Notes under the pieces: model-generated
Told to the model about the DNA's origin: nothing
Database searches by the model: none
The model's input: only the letters and a program-made list of their open reading frames with translations
NCBI RefSeq assembly: GCF_014697355.1
Contig: NZ_JACJRQ010000055.1
Span: 1 to 46,407 of the forward strand
DNA: 46,407 nucleotides
Reading direction: 5' to 3'
Origin: Nostoc calcicola FACHB-3891
GTDB taxonomy: Bacteria > Cyanobacteriota > Cyanobacteriia > Cyanobacteriales > Nostocaceae
Shown here: piece by piece, positions 1 through 7,385 of the stretch
Numbering within the stretch: the stretch's first letter is position 1
Layout of the letters: every line of letters begins with the position of its first letter
Made by a program: the position numbers and the translations under genes

Positions 1-134
1 AAAGAAGTGTTTGCAGATGGAGAATTCGGTGATTTTATTCAACCAATTTTCGATACCCTTGACCTTTACCACAACCAAGGTGTTGACCCCAGAGCGATCG
101 CAATTTCCTTTAAGCAATTAGCAGAGAATCACCC
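1..134. repeat. terminal direct repeat (circular overlap), left copy
   Basis: Bases 1-134 are identical to 46274-46407. An exact repeat at the two tips of a contig is what an assembler leaves on a circular molecule. The gene entering here from the right end is in the same reading frame on both sides of the join, so the overlap is real redundancy and the unique circle is 46,273 bp. Confidence 0.93.
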
Positions 135-771
135 AAAGGCGGATTTACGAATTGTGGGCATGGAAGTGCGGGGTGAAGATAAGTTTTTACTTCGTGCTAA
201 AACGGCAACTACATCTGATAAATCCGAACTGAGTGCAGAATATTTTGACACTTACAATCAGATAAAAGGTTTACCGGAGCAAGAAATTAAATTACTACTA
301 GAAGAAAAAGATAACAGAATTCGTGATTTACAAACAATGGTAATGACGGCGCTACAAAGCCCTAAATTTTACGCAGAAAATTATCATAACCAAGGAGATA
401 CAAAAATGGCAGGAGAGCGCAATATCAACACAGGCGGCGGCAACTATAACGAGCGCATTGAACGCGATTATATCCAAGGTAATTACTACGCGGCTGGACA
501 GCCACAAAGTCTTGCTGAAGCTGCTGCCGAGATTCAACAATTACTAAAACAATTAGAACAAACTTACCCAACCAATACTACATCACAACAAATGGTAGTA
601 GCAGCAGAAGCCATAAACCGCATTGAAAGCAACCCATTATTGAAAGAACGAGTTATAAATGCTGTCAAGTCAGGTGGTTTGGCTGCTTTTGAAAAAGCAA
701 TTGACAACCCAGCAGGTGCTTTTATTGTTGGTGCTATCAAAGGATGGCAGGAAGTAGAAACACAAAATTAA
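1..771 (+). CDS. pentapeptide-repeat protein, C-terminal part (gene runs across the circular join)
   Basis: This is the 3' part of the gene that starts at 45410; joined, the product is about 544 residues. The segment seen here has a conserved linker (starting EVFADGEFGDFIQPIFDTLD), a helical stretch, then the island's shared motif NINTGGGNYNE...RDYIQGN at bases 421-483. It ends in a roughly 95-residue Ala/Gln-rich helical domain (AEAAAEIQQLLKQLEQ ... NPAGAFIVGAIKGW). This architecture of membrane segments, pentapeptide repeats, linker, GGNYNE motif and C-terminal helical domain is familiar from Nostocales proteins of unknown function. An internal ATG at 406 has its own strong ribosome site, so the C-terminal 121 residues may also be made alone. 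The NACHT gene at 853 lies 81 bp downstream in the same direction. A role in signalling or conflict is inferred from the shared motif only. Confidence 0.85.
   Translation, partial: KEVFADGEFGDFIQPIFDTLDLYHNQGVDPRAIAISFKQLAENHPKADLRIVGMEVRGEDKFLLRAKTATTSDKSELSAEYFDTYNQIKGLPEQEIKLLLEEKDNRIRDLQTMVMTALQSPKFYAENYHNQGDTKMAGERNINTGGGNYNERIERDYIQGNYYAAGQPQSLAEAAAEIQQLLKQLEQTYPTNTTSQQMVVAAEAINRIESNPLLKERVINAVKSGGLAAFEKAIDNPAGAFIVGAIKGWQEVETQN
392..408 (+). promoter_or_regulatory. internal ribosome-binding site and ATG within the pentapeptide gene
   Basis: AAGGAG at 392-397 is followed by an 8-base spacer and ATG at 406, in frame with the long gene. Starting here gives a 121-residue protein beginning MAGERNINTGGG, that is, the motif followed by the helical domain. 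The same AAGGAG, 8-base spacer and ATG precedes the motif of the small gene at 4757. In both places the site is embedded in codons for Gln-Gly-Asp, so it could also be a by-product of the conserved peptide. Confidence 0.45.
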
Positions 772-852
772 GGAGACTAAATTAATATACTTCTAAGTTC
801 ATAGTTAGCCAACCCACAGGCTATAGGTTGAAAAATTAGCTTAGGCGAAAAC

Positions 853-3156
853 ATGGAAGAACCGAACCCGCCTGAAAACCGCAATATTAATACTGGAGGA
901 GGTAATTATAACGAACGGATTGAAGGCGATTATATTCAAGGTAATGTTTTTCAAAATATTTTTAATATTCTAGGTGGGCAGACAACACCCCCAGTAGGCA
1001 ACCCGGCGCGACCAAAGAATGAACGGATACTTTTAGCGGCAGTCAAGGAAGAAGTTACTTCCCGGTTAAGGCAATCTCTACACAATGCCGTGCTAATTAA
1101 TTTGGGTAAAGAATCACAACCTCAACAAGTAAAGCGACCTTGGGATGTAGAGATAAAAATAGGTCAAAAACCTTCTGAATCTCTCCCTGATACCACAACA
1201 ATTTTAGAAGTTTTTGATTCAGAAGAAATTGGAGGAAAACTATTAATATTGGGTGCGCCAGGGTCAGGTAAAACAACCACACAATTAGAACTGGCTCAAG
1301 CTTTAGTTAGTCGTGCAGAAGAACAGCCAGATTATCCCGTTCCCGTTTTATTCAACCTGTCCTCTTGGAAAGATGACCGTCAATCTTTAACAGATTGGTT
1401 AGTGGCAGGACTTAAATCTAAATATGGTGTCTCAACTAAGCTTGGTCAAGAGTGGGTAAATAATCACCAATTACTACCATTGCTTGATGGTCTGGATGAA
1501 CTTGAACCACAGCGCCAAGAACTTTGTGTTAATGCAATTAATCAGTTTTTAGCAGGCGAAACTAGACCGCTTTATTTAGTTGTTTGTAGTCGGAGTGAGG
1601 AATATAATAACTACGCTACTCAATTGCAACTTAACGGTGCTATCTGCTTACAGCCTTTAACCAGCAATCAAATTTGTGATTATCTAACCTCTATAAATTC
1701 TATAGAACTGTGGTCTACTATCAGTAATGATTTAGAGTTACTGGAGTTAGTTAAAACTCCCTTACTACTCAGCATTACTGTTCTAGCATCTCAAGAAATA
1801 TCTGTTGAAGAATGGGAGCATTTGGACTCTACAGCCGACCGGATTCAGTATTTGCTAGATGCCTATGTAGGGCGAATGTTGAAACGGGATATTAACAGTA
1901 GGGCGTATTTGAAGAACAAAACACCTAATGCTAGACAAACACGAATGTGGCTTGTTTGGTTAGCTCAACAAATGCTCTTAGAATCGAAAACGGAGTTTTT
2001 GATTGAAGATATGCAGCCCAGTTTGTTAAAAACTAAAATTCCCAAAATTATTTATAATTTGATTGTCTGGGGAGTTACAGGAGGGCTGATTTATGGGTTA
2101 ATTTCTGAATCAATTTCTGGGTTCCTTTTTGGGTTGATTTCTGGTTCAATTTCTGGGTTGATTTCTGGGTTCCTTTTTGGGTTGACTAATGGGCTGCTTG
2201 GTAAGTCTATAGAAAATATAATTAAACAGTTTCTAGAGTTTATAGAAATTAAGATCGAAGAAAAAAGTTATTCAAATATTCTCAGATTTTTTAATAAAAC
2301 AACTATAAAGTGGTTTAATATTGGGTCAATTTCTGGGTCAATTTCTGGGTCAATTTCTGGGTTGATTTTTGGGCTAATTTTTGGGTTAACTAATGGGCTA
2401 ATTTTTGGGTTAACTAATGGGCTAATTTCTGGGTTGATTCTTGGGCTAATTTTTGGGCTAACTTCTGGGCTGATGTTTGGACTGATGTTTGGACTGATTG
2501 GAGATGAAATTCAGGCAAGTGAAACTATAGATTTTTCTCTAAAAAATTTTTTTACTGTGCTGATTTTTGTGCTGATTTTTGTACTTACTTTTCTTATGCT
2601 TAATTCTGTTACGTTGATTTATTTACTGAATATTTGGCTGACTTTTGGGCTTTACGATCTGAAGATTGCGCTGATTAATTTACTCAAGTTTGGGCTGATT
2701 TATGGATTAAATCTTAGTCTGCTTTTTGGGCTTTTTTTCGGAATTGGTGTAAGAAATTCCGAAAAAAAGCTTATTCCTAATCAAGGAATTTATCAATCAA
2801 TTATTAATACTATAAAGATATCAGGATTAGTTGCTTTATTGGCTACATTATCAATATTGATAATTAAAATAGTTTTACCATCAGATATTGATTTAAAACA
2901 AGCCTTAATATCTAGCTTAGTTTCCGGATTATTTTTAGGAATATTTATTGGAATAACCAAAAATGGAACTCCGGCGATTAAACACTTCACCCTACGCCTC
3001 ATTCTCTACTGCAACGGCTACATACCGTGGAACTACGCCCGTTTTCTCAACTACTGCACTGAGCGATTATTCCTCCAGCGTGTCGGCGGACGCTACCGCT
3101 TCATCCACAAATTGCTGCAAGACCACTTCGCGCAAATGGAGTTTAAACGGAATTAG
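853..3156 (+). CDS. NACHT-family NTPase with N-terminal GGNYNE motif and C-terminal membrane domain
   Basis: A STAND-class signalling NTPase of 767 residues. Residues 10-31 carry the shared motif (RNINTGGGNYNERIEGDYIQGN split as NINTGGGNYNE and GDYIQGN). Walker A GAPGSGKT is at 134-141 and the NACHT-type Walker B LLPLLDGLDEL at 207-217. From about residue 395 the protein is very hydrophobic, with long runs of GSIS/GLIF/GLTN tetrads forming Gly-rich membrane helices. The last ~60 residues (IPWNYARF...RYRFIHKLLQDHFAQ) are a conserved tail shared with the paralogue at 5193. Proteins of this class usually oligomerise on sensing a trigger and recruit a partner through the N-terminal segment; that role is inferred here. 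The start is supported by the identical leader and N-terminus of the paralogue. Confidence 0.92.
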   Translation: MEEPNPPENRNINTGGGNYNERIEGDYIQGNVFQNIFNILGGQTTPPVGNPARPKNERILLAAVKEEVTSRLRQSLHNAVLINLGKESQPQQVKRPWDVEIKIGQKPSESLPDTTTILEVFDSEEIGGKLLILGAPGSGKTTTQLELAQALVSRAEEQPDYPVPVLFNLSSWKDDRQSLTDWLVAGLKSKYGVSTKLGQEWVNNHQLLPLLDGLDELEPQRQELCVNAINQFLAGETRPLYLVVCSRSEEYNNYATQLQLNGAICLQPLTSNQICDYLTSINSIELWSTISNDLELLELVKTPLLLSITVLASQEISVEEWEHLDSTADRIQYLLDAYVGRMLKRDINSRAYLKNKTPNARQTRMWLVWLAQQMLLESKTEFLIEDMQPSLLKTKIPKIIYNLIVWGVTGGLIYGLISESISGFLFGLISGSISGLISGFLFGLTNGLLGKSIENIIKQFLEFIEIKIEEKSYSNILRFFNKTTIKWFNIGSISGSISGSISGLIFGLIFGLTNGLIFGLTNGLISGLILGLIFGLTSGLMFGLMFGLIGDEIQASETIDFSLKNFFTVLIFVLIFVLTFLMLNSVTLIYLLNIWLTFGLYDLKIALINLLKFGLIYGLNLSLLFGLFFGIGVRNSEKKLIPNQGIYQSIINTIKISGLVALLATLSILIIKIVLPSDIDLKQALISSLVSGLFLGIFIGITKNGTPAIKHFTLRLILYCNGYIPWNYARFLNYCTERLFLQRVGGRYRFIHKLLQDHFAQMEFKRN
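2095..2200 (+). repeat. intragenic 12-bp tandem repeats, first block
   Basis: Imperfect units of the type GGGTTGATTTCT / GGGTTCCTTTTT follow each other in the membrane part of the NACHT gene. Each 12-bp unit encodes four residues (GLIS, GFLF, GSIS), so gain or loss of a unit keeps the frame and lengthens or shortens a glycine-rich membrane helix by about one turn. Confidence 0.75.
2320..2505 (+). repeat. intragenic 12-bp tandem repeats, second block
   Basis: Around fifteen consecutive 12-bp units occur here, including three nearly identical GGGTCAATTTCT copies at its start and alternating GGGCTAATTTTT / GGGTTAACTAAT copies after them. They encode GSIS, GLIF, GLTN and GLMF tetrads. The near identity of neighbouring units points to recent slippage. 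Confidence 0.8.
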
Positions 3157-3507
3157 GAAGATATAACCATCACTCGCAGTAAAGTTTATAGTCAAAACCT
3201 ATCAACTAGCTACCAATCAAAAACCCAGAGTGGGGTTGAGCCGAGATATGCGGCTCAACCCCCTAACCTTGTTTGTACACAGGAGTTTTAAGAGCAACAA
3301 CCTCGACAAGTTAATTACCAATCCTTGCAAGTAAAAGCAATGGATGCTAATGAAGTCTACACCTAATAAATAAAGTTTGCGTAAAATCTTGAAAATTACT
3401 ATTTATTAGTATTTCTATTTTGAGGTAACTGTAATAATCTAGTAATACTATGTCAAGCAAAAAATATTGATTACTAAGATTTTTAATTATTAATAGCGAT
3501 TCTAAAA
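3157..3507. other. intergenic region after the first NACHT gene
   Basis: This 351-bp stretch has no convincing gene. Its first 50 bases resemble those after the second NACHT gene (GAATTAGGAAGATA... then TCAAAACCTAT), showing that the duplicated unit extends past the stop codon. It contains the hairpin at 3232-3262; the remainder is AT-rich leader for the gene at 3508. Confidence 0.6.
3232..3262 (+). terminator. hairpin terminator after the first NACHT gene
   Basis: A perfect 12-bp stem (GGGGTTGAGCCG at 3232-3243 with CGGCTCAACCCC at 3251-3262) and a 7-base loop lie 75 bp after the stop codon. The U-rich tract after it is weak (CTAACCTTGTTTG), so it may pause or protect the message instead of ending it cleanly. 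Confidence 0.6.
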
Positions 3508-4443
3508 ATGTATTCTTTTAAGGCGAAAATATCTAAGTTATTAGAAATTCTAAATCGAAGGTTATCTTGGCGTTATAAAATAATATTTTTAACAGTAGCA
3601 ATCATATTATTATTTGCATTAATTTATGATTTATTGCTCGTAATTATTTCTTTTTATAACCTAAAAAACTCCGGTATTGTTATAGGTTGTGTTTTAATTT
3701 TATTAAGTATATTTTTATTATGGAGAAATCAAGGTATTTTCGGAAATAAAATTCTACCATTTAAAAGAAAAATCAAAATATATCCATTTACTAAAAAACA
3801 AAAATATTCTCAAAGGATTATTGATACTAAAGGTGGTAACTATAATGAAACTGTTCAAGGAAATTATATCCAAGGTGATTATATCAATCATCACGTCACT
3901 ATTCAAGAACACCAAGTAGAAGTTAGTGCCAATATTTCTCATACACTTGACGAATTTAAGGAAATTCTTGCTCAGATGATAGTTCAAAATTCAGATCCAA
4001 TAGGAGCCATATCCAAATTTGCACAAGAATTAGCTCAAGAATTACACAACCATCCAGAAGTAAAACCCCATTTTAATGCTACTCAAGATACTAACGAAAA
4101 AGAGTTAGTTAATATTATTCTTAAACTAATACTCATTCCTAACTATACTTCTCAAGGATTAAATAATAATGATAACTCGGTTCCGACATATTTAGAGGAA
4201 GAAGAAAGAGATAGGTATATTTATTTTTACAAAAAATATGTAATTGATGTAACAAAAGCCCATAATAATTTTTGGTTTTTTAAAATTCAACCCGATATTT
4301 ATTATCATTTGAGAACAACAGAAAAAATATATATTGGTTCATCGTTTTATTATTTTTCAGAAAGTGCTATATCAGCAGCTAAAAGAAAAATTGACGAAAT
4401 AAGATTTAATAATTGGAAAAATAATATTGATAACGCTGAGTAA
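3508..4443 (+). CDS. membrane protein with internal GGNYNE-type motif, function unknown
   Basis: A 311-residue protein with two membrane helices near its N-terminus (about 24-50 and 56-72) and a basic stretch (KILPFKRKIK) after them. The island's motif follows at 104-126 (IDTKGGNYNE, then VQGNYIQGDY). The remaining 185 residues are soluble, rich in Asn, Ile, Tyr and Lys, and match nothing I recognise. The DNA is markedly AT-rich even against its neighbours. The Gly-Gly-Asn-Tyr-Asn core is kept while the preceding NINT has become IIDT. Sitting between the two NACHT genes in the same orientation, it could be a membrane partner brought in through the motif; this is inference from motif and position. 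Confidence 0.75.
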   Translation: MYSFKAKISKLLEILNRRLSWRYKIIFLTVAIILLFALIYDLLLVIISFYNLKNSGIVIGCVLILLSIFLLWRNQGIFGNKILPFKRKIKIYPFTKKQKYSQRIIDTKGGNYNETVQGNYIQGDYINHHVTIQEHQVEVSANISHTLDEFKEILAQMIVQNSDPIGAISKFAQELAQELHNHPEVKPHFNATQDTNEKELVNIILKLILIPNYTSQGLNNNDNSVPTYLEEEERDRYIYFYKKYVIDVTKAHNNFWFFKIQPDIYYHLRTTEKIYIGSSFYYFSESAISAAKRKIDEIRFNNWKNNIDNAE

Positions 4444-4603
4444 ATTAGATTACTTTATAAGTAAGTTGTTAATGAACCATTTCAGCGTGAAGAAAGCGAA
4501 ACCATTAAGTCGGGAATTGGTAACATTTAGCTATTCTTCATTTTTACAAAAACTGGCTTTACAAAAATAAATTTGCTTCAAAGCGTTGTAAATACTGAAT
4601 TTT

Positions 4604-4680
4604 TCGTGGTATATCTGTATTCAAAAAACAAATTTGAATACTGCACCCAACCATGCCCCAGGACAACTCCTGTCAAAATC
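4604..4680 (+). repeat. duplicated leader and first codons of the pentapeptide gene, decayed copy
   Basis: This 77-bp stretch aligns without gaps to 44882-44958, with about 67 identical positions, including TCGTGGTATATCTGTAT and CCAACCATGCC. At 44931 it covers the start codon and first codons (MPQDFSGQNL) of the pentapeptide gene. Here the equivalent ATG at 4653 begins MPQDNSCQNL but stops after 28 codons. Similarity continues upstream, with TTAAGTCGGGAATTG here against TTAAGTCGGGGATTG at 44800. So this is a copied promoter/leader plus a broken gene start, now placed before the gene at 4757. Confidence 0.75.
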
Positions 4681-4756
4681 TTCTGGTGGCTCAGTTGGCG
4701 GCAATGTCAATAACGTTCAAGGTGACGGCTACCGAGTAGTTCAAGGAGATAAAACC

Positions 4757-5140
4757 ATGAGTGAGAATCGCAATATTAATACAGGTGGTGGAAATTACAA
4801 TGAAAATATTCAAGGAGATTATATACAAGGTAATTCCAATAAAGATGTCAATCAAAGCCGCAGTTTTCAAGTTGGCGATGTAGGAGGAGACTTCAACCCG
4901 ATTAATTCACCAATAATTTCAGATAATGTTGAAAACAGTGGCAATGTTAATAAACCTAAAGAACAAGAAAAGCCTTCCAATAGAAAATTGAGTAGAGAAA
5001 CAATAATCGCTTTACTTGGCATATTAATTGCTTTAATTAGCATATTTGCAAGTGGACTGTTTAACACAGAGATCAGAAAAATTTTTCATCTAGATCCACC
5101 TTCAAAAACTCAACCAGTACAAGAGAATAAAAATAATTAG
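4757..5140 (+). CDS. small single-pass membrane protein with N-terminal GGNYNE motif
   Basis: A 127-residue protein beginning MSENRNINTGGGNYNENIQGD. This ATG is chosen because a consensus AAGGAG (4743-4748) lies 8 bases upstream; upstream in-frame sequence back to 4634 has only a TTG start and looks like a decayed gene start. The motif occupies residues 5-26. A polar Asn/Gly/Ser segment follows, then one membrane helix at about 85-107 (IIALLGILIALISIFASGLF) and a short charged tail. A short protein with the shared motif at one end and a membrane helix at the other is a plausible membrane-acting partner of the neighbouring NACHT protein, whose gene begins 52 bp downstream. The upstream in-frame peptide GGNVNNVQGDGYRVVQGD looks like a degenerate extra copy of the motif. 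Confidence 0.7.
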   Translation: MSENRNINTGGGNYNENIQGDYIQGNSNKDVNQSRSFQVGDVGGDFNPINSPIISDNVENSGNVNKPKEQEKPSNRKLSRETIIALLGILIALISIFASGLFNTEIRKIFHLDPPSKTQPVQENKNN

Positions 5141-5192
5141 TTAGGAAGCAACCCACAGCCTACTAGGTTAAAAAATTAGCTTAGGCAAGAAT

Positions 5193-7118
5193 ATGGAAGA
5201 GCCGAAACCGCCTGAAAACCGCAATATCAATACTGGAGGAGGTAATTATAACGAACGGATTGAAGGCGATTATATTCAAGGTAATGTTTTTCAAAATATT
5301 TTTAATATTTTAGGGCAGCAGACAACAAAACCTATAGGCGACCCTGCACGACCAGTAAACCAACGTATGCTGCTTGGGGAAGTAAAACAGGAAGTTGTAT
5401 CAAGATTAAAGCAGTCTCTGCATAGTACCTTATTGATAAATTTGGGGAAAGAATTACAACCTGAACAGGTAAATCGACCTTGGGATTTAGAAATAAAAAT
5501 AGGGTCAAAGTCTCCTGAACCTCTTCCTCAGACAACAAAAATCATTGATGTTTTTGATAAAGAAGAAATTGCGGGTAGGTTATTAATTTTAGGAACGCCA
5601 GGTAGTGGAAAGACCACTACTCTACTAGAGCTTGCACAAGCTTTGATTGAACGAGCAGAAGTACAGGCTGATTATCCAATTCCAGTGCTGTTTAATTTAT
5701 CCTCTTGGAAAGACGATAACCAATCTATAGCTGAGTGGTTAGTAGCAGAACTTCAGTCTAAATATACTGTTTCATCTATTTTTAGTAAAAACTTGTTAAA
5801 GGAACGTCAAATTTTACCTATGTTGGATGGACTGGATGAACTACAATCAATTCGTCAGGAACTTTGCGTTCAGAAAATTAACCAGTTTTTTAATAGCGAA
5901 TATCGCACTCAATATCTTGTAGTATGCAGTCGGATTGAGGAATATAAAGTTTATCAATCTCAACTTTTACTGAGAGGAGCTATTTGCCTCCAACCTTTGT
6001 CTTACTTTCAAATACGAAGTTACCTTGTCTCTCTTAATCGGACTGATCTATGGTCAGCTATTCGTTTTCACGAGCAGCTTTTAGAACTCGTTTCTATACC
6101 TTTATTTTTAAGTTTTGCTATTTTGGCTGAACAAGAGCTATCTATTCCAATATGGCAGGAGCAAAAGTCAAGAGAAAGTCGTATTCATTACTTAATATAT
6201 GCTTACACGAAACGAATGCTAACAAGGAAGATAAATGAAAACAACTCTTACGTTGGAACTAAACTTCCTACCTCTAGACAAACTAAAAATTGGCTTAATT
6301 GGCTAGCACAGCAGATACAGCATACGTCTGAGACTGAATTTTTAATTGAAAAAATGCAGCCATATTGGTTAGTAAATACCTCTTCAATAAAAATATATAA
6401 ATTGTTTTTCGGATTGATTTTTGGATTAAATATTTTGCTGGTTACTGGAATAAGTTTAGGATTGATTGCAGGGCTGAATGTTGGGGTATTTGGAGGGTTA
6501 ATATTGGGGGGACTTTTTGGATGTATTTTTGGTATGATTGGAGGACTAACTTCGGAAACTATATTTTTATTTGAAATAATTAATTGGATAAATATTAGCC
6601 TAGAAGATTTGTTTATTGGGCTGTTTTTTGTATTGCCTCTTGTTCCGTATTTTTGGATGATTATAGCTTGGAAAGCCTTAATTTTTGGATTGATTTTAGG
6701 AGTTATTATTGGGATAATTAATGGCTTGTATTCTAAGCAACCCATTCTGGATATAAAAACAAAAATAATCCCGAATCAAGGTATTTGGATATCTACTAGT
6801 CATGCTGTTTTTTTTGGCTCAATTGGAGGGCTAATTTTTATAGTAATTGGAGGGCTGATTTTTGGAGTAACTGGAGGAATAAGTTTAGGATTAATTGGAG
6901 GACTAATTTTTGGATTATTAGGTGGTGGTAATGCTGCCATTCAACACTTCTCCCTTCGCCTTACTCTCTACTTCAAACATTATATTCCTTGGAACTACGC
7001 CCGCTTCCTCGACTACTGCACTGAACGAATGTTGCTCCAGCGTATTGGTGGACGTTACCGCTTCATCCATAGACTGCTGCAAGACCACTTCGCGCAAATG
7101 GAGTTCAAACGGAATTAG
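5193..7118 (+). CDS. second NACHT-family NTPase with N-terminal GGNYNE motif and membrane domain
   Basis: Paralogue of the gene at 853, 641 residues. The first 40 residues and the last ~60 are nearly identical to it, and DNA identity is very high over the first ~120 bases and the leader. The motif is at residues 10-31, Walker A GTPGSGKT at 134-141 and Walker B ILPMLDGLDEL at 207-217. The membrane region (from about 395) is shorter, with fewer and more divergent Gly-rich units, so the 126-residue size difference lies mainly there. The middle of the protein, where a sensor would be expected to vary, is much less conserved than the two ends. It forms a cassette with the small motif protein 52 bp upstream. 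Confidence 0.92.
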   Translation: MEEPKPPENRNINTGGGNYNERIEGDYIQGNVFQNIFNILGQQTTKPIGDPARPVNQRMLLGEVKQEVVSRLKQSLHSTLLINLGKELQPEQVNRPWDLEIKIGSKSPEPLPQTTKIIDVFDKEEIAGRLLILGTPGSGKTTTLLELAQALIERAEVQADYPIPVLFNLSSWKDDNQSIAEWLVAELQSKYTVSSIFSKNLLKERQILPMLDGLDELQSIRQELCVQKINQFFNSEYRTQYLVVCSRIEEYKVYQSQLLLRGAICLQPLSYFQIRSYLVSLNRTDLWSAIRFHEQLLELVSIPLFLSFAILAEQELSIPIWQEQKSRESRIHYLIYAYTKRMLTRKINENNSYVGTKLPTSRQTKNWLNWLAQQIQHTSETEFLIEKMQPYWLVNTSSIKIYKLFFGLIFGLNILLVTGISLGLIAGLNVGVFGGLILGGLFGCIFGMIGGLTSETIFLFEIINWINISLEDLFIGLFFVLPLVPYFWMIIAWKALIFGLILGVIIGIINGLYSKQPILDIKTKIIPNQGIWISTSHAVFFGSIGGLIFIVIGGLIFGVTGGISLGLIGGLIFGLLGGGNAAIQHFSLRLTLYFKHYIPWNYARFLDYCTERMLLQRIGGRYRFIHRLLQDHFAQMEFKRN

Positions 7119-7237
7119 GAAGATACAACCCTTTCAAAAGGGGAAGGTTATAATCAAAACCTATTAACATTCAACGAAACGCCGATAACACTAGTTTTCG
7201 GCTATCTACTAGTCTTTCCTTGAATCAGCTAGGGTTC

Positions 7238-7357
7238 ATATCATGTCCGGCTAATTACTTGTGATTCGATACATCTGTGCAGAAAATGCAGAACCCTCTC
7301 CCCTGCTCCCCTGCTCCTCTGCGGTCTTAATGATAAGTCTTTTACCGGACACGATAT
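7238..7357. repeat. 120-bp repeat-like element with 13-bp inverted ends
   Basis: ATATCATGTCCGG at 7238-7250 is matched in inverse orientation by CCGGACACGATAT at 7345-7357 (12 of 13). The interior contains CCCCTGCTCCCCTGCTCC-type short tandem repeats, typical of intergenic Nostoc sequence. The ends suggest a small non-autonomous mobile repeat. No target duplication is obvious, so mobility is a guess. Confidence 0.5.
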
Positions 7358-7385
7358 CACTGGTGTTTCTAACGCTAATTAAAAT

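Noticed and set aside
2095..2505. CRISPR or minisatellite outside a gene
   Set aside because: The 12-bp units are in frame inside the NACHT gene and encode its membrane helices.
4634..4756. TTG start extending the small motif protein by 41 residues
   Set aside because: The stretch aligns with the untranslated leader and start of the pentapeptide gene in another frame, and a consensus ribosome site serves ATG 4757.
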